Source: Malachius bipustulatus (Eukaryota > Arthropoda > Insecta > Coleoptera > Melyridae). From it: DNA of 64,000 nt. The notes under the pieces were generated by a model. It did not search any database. It was not told the origin of the DNA and saw nothing but the letters and a program-made list of their open reading frames with translations. Positions 24,448-34,905 of this stretch are shown piece after piece (position 1 is the stretch's first letter; every line of letters starts with the position of its first letter). Made by a program: the position numbers and the translations under genes. Location of the stretch: the NCBI GenBank assembly GCA_910589415.1, contig OU342633.1, positions 39,252,210-39,316,209 on the forward strand, read 5' to 3'.

Positions 24448-24504
24448 AGAAGCGGCAAGCAGAAGATTTTCCTCGAAACATAAGTTTCCATACTTGCCGC
24501 TTCT
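24448..24504. repeat. 57-bp hairpin with perfect 12-bp arms
   Basis: AGAAGCGGCAAG (24448-24459) pairs exactly with CTTGCCGCTTCT (24493-24504). The loop side contains CAGAAGATTTTCC and GGAAACTT-type complement, so pairing continues inward. The arm core GGCAAGC and flanking AAGTTTC match the hairpin at 1879-1971. Confidence 0.7.
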
Positions 24505-24662
24505 GATTTGAAAACGAGCCACCCTTAAATATTCATAAATAAAACGAAATTTAAAAAATAGGAACGTATAAACACTACCTAAAATTAACGTCTCGCCAAG
24601 AGTGTTTTTGTTTTTTTCAGTGAGGTTTTCAGGCACACAAACGTTTCATAAAAAAAGGTACC

Positions 24663-25310
24663 ACTAACGCTCTACCACCGATTCCCTGAGTGAAAAATAT
24701 GACGATTTAACCGAAATTACCTATGTCGAAAAAGGCACTTTTTCCAAGATACAGCCTTTAGAAGAAAGTCAACTAAATACCTACACGTTTTTCAGAATAA
24801 GTCAAAAATGAATTAACTGAGAAACTTCAAAATTTCCACGCCTACTTACTATTGATAAAACCAATAAACTGGACATCGTTTCACAGCCATTGACAGAATG
24901 TTCCTGTTTTTGATGTCACCCCTCATCTTTTACTCTAGAACTTTTTATCCGCACGCCACTGATTGATTCTGTATTTTTTATTCAAAAAGTATCTTTTTGT
25001 AAAAGTATCTTGCATCGTGTTACCGTAATTAATTTTCTTATGATAGACCTACACTACTGAAAACGTATTTTTGTGAAAATATATTTTTTAATTTAAATAA
25101 TAATTTCAACAACAACGTCCCACCACAGTTGCCTGGGTTCAAAATACGCCCATTTAACTGAAATTATTTATGTCTAAAATGGCCCTTTTTTTTCAAGATG
25201 AACCTTTGAACTGAGTACACATCAATTTCCAAAAGAAGTAAAAAATGAATTAAATGAGAAACTTCAAAATTTCACCGCCTACTACGACAATTCTCAAGGT
25301 GTGATGTGAA
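24663..25310 (+). repeat. pair of diverged ~200-bp direct repeats
   Basis: Copies at about 24663-24870 and 25108-25310 share the order ACCACMR..., GATTTAACCGAAATTA/CATTTAACTGAAATTA, TCAAAAATGAATTAA or close variant, and GAGAAACTTCAAAATTTC. No frame is conserved. Confidence 0.55.
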
Positions 25311-25652
25311 AAAAATCGTTTCTATGAAATAAAAATTATTATTTTAATTAAAAGAGATTTTCAGAAAAACGTTTTCGTGGTGTAAGTCAATCATTAAAAA
25401 TTAAAATTTGGAAAACCATGCAAGATAACCAAGCGAGAGCAAAAAGTAGGTTATAAAAGTTTCTTGAAATAAATCTTCTGAAACAAATAATTGAAATAAA
25501 ACAAAAATCTTTCATAAAACACCCTATTTCCAAAAGTAAGCCATTTAGGACCTATGCTTATTGGACTTTTTATACAAAAAATGTCCGGGGAATATCCTGA
25601 AACCTGGATAACTAAAAAAGTAAATTTTTTTTTAATAATAATTAATGGTAGG

Positions 25653-25668
25653 CCCCCCCCCCCCCCCC
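25653..25668. repeat. poly-C run
   Basis: Sixteen consecutive C bases; a region prone to assembly error. Followed by GAGGTCCCCCC. Confidence 0.9.
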
Positions 25669-25737
25669 GAGGTCCCCCCTGATTTAATTTTTTCAGTAGG
25701 AAAGTATGATTTCTTCGGAAAATGATTTTGTAATATT

Positions 25738-26130
25738 TCTAATAAAAAAAAAATCATAACGGCAAACGGTAGGTAGGTACTTAGGTATATCAGCACGTAT
25801 GGCATTCGTTTATGACAGGTGACCATGGCCTAGTTGACAACCTTCCAAACTGATGATCGAAAGGACCCGGGCTCAAAACCCATAGGGCGAAGAGGAACTA
25901 CCTATTTTTCTTCCATATAAACTATTTCCAAAAAATAAAATTAAATGTGACATTCAGTAATAGAGTGCTGAGGAATCAAGCCATTGCCATAGCAATATAC
26001 GAACAAGCAGAATTATCGATAAATTTATCCACTTGCATTCTCTCTTCCTTCATCGACACAAAATATCCGATAGCAAACCGCGATATTTGAGAAATCAAAT
26101 GGGTGTAATAACGTACGAGTGGAATTGTTG
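25738..26130 (+). repeat. tRNA-containing (SINE-like) repeat, copy 1
   Basis: Shares about 390 bp with 26457-26850. A tRNA-like segment at 25821-25890 starts GACCATGGCCTAG (A-box-like) and has GGGCTCAAAACCC in the B-box position. After it come GAGGAATCAAGCCATTGCC, ACGAACAAGCAGAAT and AATATCCGATAGCAAAC, also shared. The tRNA part is more decayed here than in copy 2. Confidence 0.6.
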
Positions 26131-26456
26131 GGGGTAATACAACGAGAGCTTAGATTTAGCCGGATATTTTTATGCAGTTGGTATCGAATACTTACTTGCA
26201 TTGGAAATTTAACGACAGCTGTTAAAAAAATCAGGAGAGTGCAGAGCGCGTGAGTGATTTTTTCTGTAGATGGATTTAAATGGCCTACATGAAAGTAAGT
26301 AAGAGAAAACAACTGCATATAAGATTAACCCGCTAAATCTAACGTCAAGTTGTATTCGTTGAAACGATTGACGACAGTGAACAATAACAAAAATGCCTTT
26401 TAAAAGCACAAATATATTTGTTAAAAATACAATTTTTGTATTTTATGTTAATATTT

Positions 26457-26850
26457 CTAATAAAACTCATAATGACAAACGGTGAGTAGGTATATCAGTA
26501 CTTACGGCATTCGTTTATGACAGGTGACTCGTTTATGATAGGTGACCATGGCCTAGTGGATAAGGTTCTAGACTCTTGATCGAAAGGACCATGGTTCAAA
26601 CCCCGGTAGGGCGAAGAGTAACTATTTTTCTTCCACACAAAATATTTATAAATAATGAAATTAATTGTTACATTTAGTAAAAGAGTGCCGAGGAATCGAG
26701 CCATTACCATAGCAACATACGAACAAGCAGAATCATCGATGAATTTATCCACTTGTATTCTCTCTTCCTTCCTCGACACAAAATATTCGATAGCAAACAG
26801 CGATATTTGAGAAATCAAACGGGTGTAATAACCTATGAGTAGAATTGTCC
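26457..26850 (+). repeat. tRNA-containing (SINE-like) repeat, copy 2
   Basis: The tRNA-like head at 26544-26614 reads GACCATGGCCTAGTGGATAA, then GATCGAAAGGACC, then GGTTCAAACCCCGG. The A box TGGCCTAGTGG and B box GGTTCAAACCC are well preserved, and the head resembles insect tRNA-Arg. An 18-bp local duplication (TCGTTTATGACAGGTGAC) sits just upstream at 26511-26546. The shared unit starts about 85 bp before the tRNA head, which is unusual for a simple SINE, so a segmental duplication containing a tRNA-like element is an alternative. Confidence 0.6.
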
Positions 26851-28186
26851 TGAATAAATTGGACTTTTAAAGTATGAATCTTAAAATTATAAGAAATTAT
26901 CAGAAATTATCACGAAAAAGTTCTTGGAAAACCCTCTAACAATTCATTATTTTATGGATACACCCTGTATATTTTTTATTTAAAAAGTAGGTAGGCTCTC
27001 TATAATTATTTTAAAACTCTGGAATTTACATTTACTTTTATAATAGCTGGAATAACGCAACCAGAGAAATTTCATTTCGCTTTAAAAATAAGAAATTTTA
27101 TTCATTCGGTCAGTAATATTGAATTACTAAACTTCTAAAAAGTTATAAAAACTCATTAATAATACAAAATTTCAAATTAATTTGGAAGTTTTCCATAAAT
27201 AATTAAACAAAAAATGTTATGAGGAATTTCAGGATCCATCACGGAGTTTCATAAATTTTAAATATCTACTTAATCATAACGTCGTACATCTGCTCATTTT
27301 AAATTTATAATATTGATAAAAATATAAAAGCCGGGAAACAGGAAAATTGTATTCAGCAACTTAATAAAATCTGGTACAGGGCGGAATTAGGCTGAAACCT
27401 CTACCTTATAGAATGATAACTCCCTGATATGGAATCGTTTAGATCAGAAAAATTGCAGTGAAAGGAACCGGCGAAATAATGCATCGACATCTTATTAAAG
27501 TCGCCCGTGCACAAGAAACTAGAACCAGAGCCGCAAAGTTTCACCTTTGAACTCACCGCTGCAGAATATATCTCTCGCAATTGGTGACGAAATGTCCGGA
27601 TTAAATTCTAGAGCATTCTAGATCAACAGCATTCGGTTTCAGTTATTGTGAAATAGACCGGTTTATTATCCAGTTTCATTGCGGCTACATTGGCACTAAA
27701 AATAAAGGTTCAACCGATTAATAAAGCATGAGTCAACGGGACGAAGTTAAACTGACACAAACAGGAAAGAGATGGCCCAAATTTTCCGTCAAGCGTGTCT
27801 ACGATATAGCGCCCCATCACTTAGCAGCGTATATTTCGCTGTTATAAAAGGACCAAATTGTTTTAAAAATCCATTTGATGTTGAAAAGATGGATATGTTC
27901 AAGTTGGGAAAGAAAAACAAAACGGGTTTCAAAAGATCTCTCTCTCTAATAGTAAAATATTCATAAAGCTTCCAACATACTCAAAACGGGAATAAAATAG
28001 CGTCTCACTAGACTTATGCCCGATTTCTTGAAGCTTTACGTCCCGGTAATAGCTGGAAACTTACTATAATAAACTATAATAGTCCGAATTATCACTTACC
28101 TAAATGATCACAAGTTTTTAATGCAATGGAATTTCCTTTTAAAACTTCTCCTGTATAGTTTTGAAATAGGGAGAAAAAAAGCAGTA
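26851..28186. other. no gene recognised
   Basis: AT-rich. A TA-CACCCTG-TA-type terminus lies near 26961-26970 without a clear partner. The 64-residue plus frame at 27772-27966 has no identifiable motif. Confidence 0.4.
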
Positions 28187-28245
28187 CAGTAGAGTCTCGC
28201 TAATCAGACCCCTGTTATATGATTCGGATAAGCTGGACTCTACTG
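28187..28245 (+). mobile_element. 59-bp pogo-like miniature element
   Basis: Begins CAGTAGAGTCTCGCTAATCA and ends with the inverted AGCTGGACTCTACTG, with TA on both sides. CAGT(A/T)GA...CGxTAATC ends are typical of pogo/Tigger-type elements. An inverted relative is at 30234-30293. Confidence 0.75.
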
Positions 28246-28289
28246 TATGATGCAAAAAAAAGAAGCAAAAAACAAATTGATCTTAAAAA

Positions 28290-28860
28290 ATTAAACGAAC
28301 CTCGGCAAAAAGATTATTGACTCTATCAGGGAAGTAATCAAATCTTGATGAATATTATTGCATTCTTCTTGGAGTTGCAAAGGAAATGCTACAAGATTTT
28401 CTGCTGGTCCGCGAGTTACCAGTCTTCGTTTTATAATCCTCCAAAAATGTCCAATGAGGTTAAGATCAGGACTATTGGCCGGCCACTCCATTACTTCGAG
28501 ATTTTGTTCTTCTAAAAAATTGCGAAATATTCTACCAGTATGAGGTCTTGTATTATCTTGGTGCAAAATGAAATTGGGACCCACCCGATTCGCAAATGGG
28601 ACGAACAACAATAATTATTGGTTCTGTCAATACATCTTCTGGCAGTTACTGCTCCATTTTCAAATATGTGCAATATGTCCGTTGAAAGTTATGCCACCCC
28701 AGACCACGTTACCACGCTAGACCCACCACCATAAGATGTCACTTCTCTCACCGTTGCATCCAAATATCGTTCCCCTTAACGTCTATAAACTCGTTAAAGC
28801 ATCCATTGTTGTGGAGACAAAATCTGGATTTATCGGTTAAGAGCACTCTACTCCATTCTT
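28290..28860 (-). pseudogene. degenerate Tc1-type transposase, catalytic half
   Basis: Minus-strand translation from about 28860 gives WSRVLLTDKSRF, the Tc1 motif around the first catalytic Asp (codon 28832-28834), then GNDIWMQR. After stops and frameshifts GGGSSVVTWSGVA matches the usual GGGSVMVWGGIS. The last segment is open from 28611 to 28291 and contains FILHQDNTRPHTG (second Asp, residue 19 of that segment) and WPANSPDLNLIGHFW. In Tc1 enzymes the third catalytic residue is the Glu of PIEHLW, 34 residues after the second Asp. Here that position (residue 54) is Gly, so activity is lost even apart from the stops. The DNA-binding N terminus is not seen. Confidence 0.85.
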
Positions 28861-29228
28861 CCATTCTCCATTCTTCCATTGTTCCAGTTGTTATGCTGAC
28901 GGTCTCCAAAATTTTTCCTTTTAATTTTTAATTTTTTAAGTTTTCCATAAAAAAGTGTCGATATATTCCCGCGAGTATGCCCGCCAGTAGTAACAAAATG
29001 GTGATGTCTCAGCTATGAAGCCGTTTGCATGCTTCGTTGCAGAAATAAATGGATCAAATCTTCTCGGGAGGGGGGGACTTCCAGGGAAGGGGGCAAATGC
29101 CAACTTCCAGGAACCTGATCCACAATATGTGAATTACAGATTGAAGAAATTCTGAGAGAGACCTTCTTGCAATAGTGTGGCAGCTCTAGCAACTTTAATC
29201 ACATCAAGCTGTCTTCTTGCTAATAATA
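28861..29228. other. no gene recognised; short repeats
   Basis: CCATTCTTCCATTCTCCATT repetition at about 28853-28880; otherwise nothing recognised. The DNA between Tc1 fragment and foldback may include the lost N-terminal half of the transposase. Confidence 0.4.
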
Positions 29229-30088
29229 CAGGGTGTCCCAGCTTATTCGAAGCGGTCTCTGTAGGCCAAACGATGGACTTTTTCAAAAAACTTTTTGAAA
29301 ATTCAAGTACAGGATCACAATGGCCATAATTTAAAATTATTTTGGAGTATACAGAGTGTCCCATATGACAGTGGCATATCAAAGTTATGTTTTTTTAAAT
29401 GGAATGCTCCTATGTTATTGCATTTTTAGATTGTCTGAGAAGAGAAAATAAGATTGACTTTCACAGTTGGTGTTTAAATTCAGAAGTTTTTGAGTTATAA
29501 ACAAGTGAAAATCGTCATTTTTCAAGTTCAAAGCCCTGTACAACGAAAACAGCTGAAGATAGAGAAAAACGGCTTACGCATGCCCCTATTTTACTTTTTC
29601 ATGTACTATCCTATCATGTAGATGAAATGTTTATACAGGGTGATAAAAAATTTGAAAAATTCTGAGATTTCTCCACACGTCGCCAAATAAAAAAATCAAA
29701 GAAAGTAAAAATTTTTCTATACCATAGGATAGTATATAAAAAGTTAAAATAGGGACATGTAAGCCGTTTTTCTCTATCTTGAACCGTTTTCATTGTACAG
29801 GACCTTGAACTTGAAAAATGACGATTTTCACTTGTTTATAACTCAAAAACTTCTGAATTTAAACATCAACTGTAAAAGCCAAACAATCTAAAAATGCAAT
29901 AAAATAGGAGCATTCCATTTAAAAAAACATAACTTTGATATGCCACTGTCATATGGGACACTCTGTATACTCCAAAATAATTTTAAATTATGGCCATTGT
30001 GATCCTGTACTTGAATTTGCAAAAATTTTTTGGAAAACATCAAACGTTTGGCCTACAGAGACCGCTTCGAATAAGCTGGGACAACCTG
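29229..30088. mobile_element. 860-bp two-shelled foldback element
   Basis: Outer ends CAGGGTGTCCCAGCTTATTC and the inverted GAATAAGCTGGGACAACCTG are each flanked by TA. Outer arms (about 120 bp) read through CGAAGCGGTCTCTGTAGGCC. An inner shell starts TACAGAGTGTCCCATATGAC near 29350 and has the inverted match near 29970. The inner core matches that of the element at 37541-38416, whose outer arms differ. The 82- and 65-residue frames at 29134-29382 (minus) and 29935-30132 (plus) are the two arms read outward and are not genes. Confidence 0.8.
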
Positions 30089-30233
30089 TATACGATATTA
30101 GGTCTTGCCAGGCATCGTTTTTCATTATTTAACCCAAGATCTATTACTCATAATTACTTACTTATTACTTTAGCTGACGTTCAATACTGTCATTTTTGAC
30201 ATAAAAGATTACAGTGACATTTTTGCATTATAC

Positions 30234-30293
30234 AGTAGAGTGGAGCTAATCTGAATCATAGCAGGAGGAGTCAGATTAGCGGGAATCTACTGT
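30234..30293 (-). mobile_element. 60-bp pogo-like miniature element
   Basis: Starts CAGTAGAGTGGAGCTAATCT and ends with the inverted AGCGGGAATCTACTG between TA dinucleotides. Reverse-complemented, it aligns along its whole length with 28187-28245. Confidence 0.75.
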
Positions 30294-30295
30294 AC

Positions 30296-31305
30296 TAAAT
30301 TTTTGTAAAAATCAATATTTAAAAATTATAATGGGGTAGTTTCAAAAGAACGTTCCATTGCGAAAACTAGTGATCATTTAAGTAAGTGATACCTATTTTA
30401 TTGTGACTAGTTCGGGCATACGGGAATTTTTTATTATATTACGCATAATACACTTATTATGCGAGCGGGCGGTAGCGGAGCGGCTTAGCGTGCCAGCGAC
30501 CAAGTTGGGCTTCGTCGATCCTATACATGCAAATTTTTGTTCTACTACAAAAATAAGAAAAATTCTTTGTTCGTTTATCGAGTACCTGTCATATCATATG
30601 ATTTCTAATGGAATGGTACCGCCGAGAAGAGGAAGAACAGCGCTCGCTCTCCCTCTGTTTTCCCCCACTCAATTAAAAGACACTTTTCGAAAAGAAGTCG
30701 GCGAGAACGCAAGTGACGGCGGTTCGGTGGAAAATGGAATAGATTTCGTTAGTTACAATTTCTTTGCTCCTTTTTGAACATTTAAGTTATTATGGTGATT
30801 GTTCCTGTTTGTGAATGAGAGAAAGAAGACTTCCTGGGGCCCCACAAACCTGATGCAGATGCCGGCAAGGTAGGTGCCGTTCCTGTCCTTCAATTTGAAA
30901 TTATATGGCTCGGTTTTAATCCTAATATTATAACCAAAATCTCAACCGCGTTTACAGTCCCGTGGTTTCATTAGTCAAAACAGCATTAGCAAATATATCT
31001 TTGTACATAACTATTTGAATTGTAAGAATGTGTCTGGGTAGAATGAGCTAGTTCTCGAAGCCCAAAATCACGAGAGTGGAGCGATTTTATGGGATAAAAT
31101 CATCCCAATAATTCAGGTCCCACTCAAAAGAGGGAATTTAAATTTTGGGATAATATTCTTCGTCGTGAGACCTTTCCAAATGAATAAAATTCAATATGGC
31201 CCCCGCCTCTCATCTTTATTTTGATTTTAATTGATGTTATGTTCACGTCAATTTCTTGATGCTACGAAAAATAAAAGAGGGGGGACAGTAGAGATCGGCA
31301 CTATA
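30296..31305. other. no gene recognised
   Basis: A GC-richer stretch about 30460-30760 carries a 124-residue plus frame (30403-30777) with no recognised domain. Around 31130-31185, TTTTGGGATAATATTCTTCG and GTGAGACCTTTCC resemble the hairpin at 47294-47451, so a related fragment lies here. Confidence 0.4.
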
Positions 31306-31860
31306 CAGGGTGCTACTTAAGGGTAATAACTAAATCTAAGGGCGTATTCCTGGACCCAATTTCAGTGGTTTAGTTGAAGTATTTTTTTGACCTAACCAAC
31401 ATTATTGCAAAATGCACGCCACTGACTTGTAATTTTTTAATATTTTTTTCACATTAGGTATAATAAAAGCAGTTTCAACGCATATCTAAAAATTGGTAAA
31501 ATAAAATCCTTAAATGTATTTTCAGCTGCTTAATCTGAAAAAAACAAAAAAATAAAAAAAGTCAATGGCGTACTTACATTTTTCTTTCCAATAATATTAG
31601 CGAAAGTGTCCCCGGGACGCCGCTGCACTCAATAATTTTAATCTACTTGGGGCTAAAGTGGCTCCTTCTACAAATAACACTGTTAAGTTTCAACAATGTC
31701 AGCAAAATAACGTTTGAGATGTTAATAAAAAAAACGAGAAAAAAAACTTTAACACCCTGTATCTTGACAACTAGACATTTTAGGATACATGTTCATTTAA
31801 ACTTTTCGACTTAAAATTGGCCCAGGAATACTCCCTTAAATTTAGTTCATAATATTTTCC
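31306..31860. mobile_element. foldback element related to 7344-8058
   Basis: Left CAGGGTGCTACTTAAGG after TA, then AACTAAATCTAAGGGCGTAT, pairs with inverted ATACTCCCTTAAATTTAGTT ending near 31855. A CACCCTGTA also lies at 31753-31761, inside the right arm. Interior GGGACGCCGCTGCACTCAAT and GGGGCTAAAGTGGCTCC match the 7.3-8.1 kb element in reverse orientation. Confidence 0.55.
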
Positions 31861-31865
31861 AGTCA

Positions 31866-32899
31866 GGGCCGGATTATGACTTTTTTCACCCGTAGGCAAC
31901 TATATTATAGCGCCTCCTCTCTCACTTAGTTGGCTTGTTAGGTTTTGTGCATGTAGTTCTGCGCAAATAAATTTAATGGAGTTAAACAGGGGACGTGGTG
32001 AACCCTATGTGTCGTATTGCGAAAAGTTTTTCAATGCTCGAAGGAATGCTCGTCTATGGCGTTTAGGCATGAATCGTTAAAAAAAAGTCCTAATTTGCAT
32101 GATAAATTTCAAGTGTAGTAATTCTACTACAAAACATTATTGTGTGAAAAAAAATCTGAAAACCAGATTTGTAGTCATAATAAAAGCAAGTCAGCTTTTT
32201 ATGCCACAAACATACAAGTTGCTGACAGACAGATAACAGATGGCAGATGGCAGCGAGGAGAGACGAGATCATGATTTCGTTCCATCTTATAAGTTAGGGA
32301 ACATCAAACATATTTCCCGAGTCATAAGAAATTATATTAATCATACCTAGGCATATAATGTTGCAAATCTAACTATACTTCCTGTTCTGAAAAAAAAACT
32401 TCAAAAAGAAGAACTAGAGAAAAAATTGTCTTCCACTCACTCAATCTAACGTCTAGCACTCGGTCTAGCACCATTCATCATATAAACGTAAGATATACAT
32501 CCTTCCCAGCAACCCTAAATTTACAACCCTCTTGTATAACCACGAGATAGCTTCGTCTACATAGATCGTACATATGTAATAAGGCACGAAGAGGCTATTT
32601 CTTGCCGCTCAAGACACTCCCCTTTAGGTTGAGCATTTATATTGTCGTATTCCGTGGGCTTTATTATTTTATTTGGACGTTTAAGGGAGTCACATGCGGT
32701 CCGCATACTAAGTGACCTCTCACCGCGCACAGGACACACGTGGGATAAAAAAAGTTGAGGAAAACTGAAATATGTGACAAATATTCCAATGGTTGAAATT
32801 TTGTCAAGTCACATAACCACATACAACGAGATTCGGAATTATGTTGTCAGAAATGCGATGCAATTGTGTGTGGAATAGAAATTGGGTTGCTTTGTAGTT
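31866..32899. other. no gene recognised
   Basis: AT-rich; a GC-richer patch at about 32590-32750 carries a 60-residue minus frame without recognised motif. Confidence 0.4.
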
Positions 32900-32933
32900 G
32901 AAATGTCCTGCTGCCTGCTCTGCAGGACATTTC
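32900..32933. repeat. perfect 12-bp hairpin with 10-nt loop
   Basis: GAAATGTCCTGC (32900-32911) pairs exactly with GCAGGACATTTC (32922-32933), loop TGCCTGCTCT. Confidence 0.75.
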
Positions 32934-34275
32934 CCTGCTAGGAATACACAAATTTTTTGCTATTAAAAATTTGCCAATGAAAAATGAAAAATATTCCGAA
33001 TATTGACGCATGTTCAGAGAGGTAGGCAATACAAATTAAATAATCTCCCTAACTAATAGATACAGTGTTAGTGTTAGTGTTTCCTGGTCATCCATCATTT
33101 TTGCACATTAAACTCGGTAGTAAAAAGAAGTTTATGGCCTGAAGTTTATGTTGCAGAACTGCAACGCTATTGAAACCTGAAATCTATTTTGTTCTATCTA
33201 CAATTAGTGTTATTGTTGATGATACGTGCAATAAGTTTTTTGCAGACATCAAATAAATATTTTTTGCAATAAATCAATTCAGAAGGAAGCAAAATAATAT
33301 CACCGTCATTAGACTCCAATTATTAACGCAAGTACGTCCATAAAAAATGAAAATATTGGAAACAAAAGCGTCCTTCATGAGGTTTTATTAATAAAATTTT
33401 TGCTATAAGCACTGTTGAGTACTCCTGAGATAACTCATCTCTTGTAAAGTTTTATCGCAATTAGTTCGCTGATAAATTTAGAAGAATCTTCCATTATTAT
33501 TCGATTAGTAGCTCGGATATATGGACGTAAGGGCGCTTGTTATTATCCTTTCAACGTCCAGCGTTGTCACGTTGATAAGGTTCGAGTTAAGGCAAATTGT
33601 CAGAACAAGTATGTACATGTTCCATTGCAATGAGTACTCACCAACAATTCAACACAACAATAGTAATATTGTGAAACAAGTGCACAAAGTAGCCTTTTTC
33701 ACACTAGTGAGAACAATCCTTTATTCAATTATTATTAAACTTTAAATACTGCTTCAAAAGCGACTGTTTATCTCAACAATAATGTTGTCATTGAATGTTA
33801 TCTATTTAGGGGATCTTACATAGTGCTTACTCTGTGGTTAGGATTATTGATCGCTACTGTACGGTATGACTTTGCGTATTTCTTATGTCACTTTCTCGCA
33901 CCTTTTATAAACGTCAAAAATTTTATAATTAGCGTACAAATAACGATGCGCAAAATAGTGGTCGTAGGGAAAAAGCATTTTAACATTTTATGTAATAATC
34001 ATGTTTACTTGGAAATACGTACTAAACTACTTTTAAGAAAAACAAATTTAAATAATTGCTTTCCCTTCCAAGTAGAAGGTGTTAAAGTTCAATAATAATT
34101 TAAGACGTGACCCTTGTGCTACTTAGTCTGTATGTGGGATAAATATAACCGAAATTAAAGTACATAGCAATGAGGCAAGCAGGTTTTAATATTCCCAAAC
34201 CCGACCTTACACTCTTCGTCGTCTCGATTCGAAGCGTGCAATAAGAACGATTAGATCTTGAATTCGTAATGTACG
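32934..34275. other. no gene recognised
   Basis: AT-rich; frames at 33521-33745 and 33823-34095 (plus) are hydrophobic or unremarkable and have no identifiable domain. Confidence 0.4.
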
Positions 34276-34779
34276 GTGGTGAAGAGAGCTTTCAGGGCTT
34301 TGAAGTCTATAATTCAATCAGCTATTCGCCCCGAAACAACGAACAACAAAAACATTCTACTTAACTTGAAGTCACGAATAAAAACCGTTCAATGTCGACG
34401 TAATTGCGATTTTTCGGCTTTTACATTTTTTTCCGTATTTTGTGAGAACACTGAGGACTTTGAGGCTCAACTGGATTGTTTTTACGATTCGTATTGCCGT
34501 ATCAAGTCTGCTTACAAAAAATTACGTCCCATTCTAAGGACTAGATTTTTTTCTAGAAAATTTCGAATCCCTACTTACACAACTAAGAGCTCTTATTTTC
34601 CGGAAAAAAAGTTTCTTTGCGATTTTAATGACAGTCTTGTGTCACGATACAAATTAGAAAACTTAAGAGCTGCACCTAATCGTTTCTTCTGTACTGCTCT
34701 CGTCTTTGAGATAGAGGAGAAATGTAATTTTTCGAGCGAAGGTTACTATAGTGTCGATTTTTTAAAAACAATTTTTTGA
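34276..34779 (+). CDS. unrecognised open frame, 167 codons
   Basis: The second-longest open frame in the window, starting at a GTG (no good ATG context). The product is rich in Phe, Lys, Arg and Cys (for example CRRNCDFSAFTFF and KLRPILRTRFFSRKF), with no signal peptide, membrane helix or known motif. The last part (TTTTTCGAGCGAAGGTTACT) resembles repeat sequence near 14480. The element-derived end and lack of motifs argue for a chance frame in a decayed repeat. It could also be an orphan exon, but nothing supports that. Confidence 0.15.
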   Translation: MVKRAFRALKSIIQSAIRPETTNNKNILLNLKSRIKTVQCRRNCDFSAFTFFSVFCENTEDFEAQLDCFYDSYCRIKSAYKKLRPILRTRFFSRKFRIPTYTTKSSYFPEKKFLCDFNDSLVSRYKLENLRAAPNRFFCTALVFEIEEKCNFSSEGYYSVDFLKTIF

Positions 34780-34849
34780 AATTGTTTTGAAAAATTGTTG
34801 TTGAATTTGTTGAAATCCTTTTGAATGTTATCAAAAGAAAAACAAAGTT

Positions 34850-34905
34850 AACAATGAAAACTCTTAAGGATCTGGTCGGCTTTGAAAGCTTTTAGAAATG
34901 TGAAA
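34850..34905. repeat. fragment of foldback family F
   Basis: CTCTTAAGGATCTGGTCGGC followed by TTTGAAAGCTTTTAGAAATG matches the arm of the copies at 20242, 50659 and 61146. Confidence 0.6.

Noticed and set aside
29134..30132. Two frames encoding nearly the same peptide on opposite strands (MICHCHMGHSVYS...)
   Set aside because: They are the two arms of one foldback element read outward, not a gene pair.
30403..30777. 124-residue plus-strand frame with a GC-richer 3' half and a tRNA-like stretch near 30466-30540
   Set aside because: No protein motif. The B-box-like GGGCTTCGTCGATCC is too degenerate to call a tRNA or SINE.
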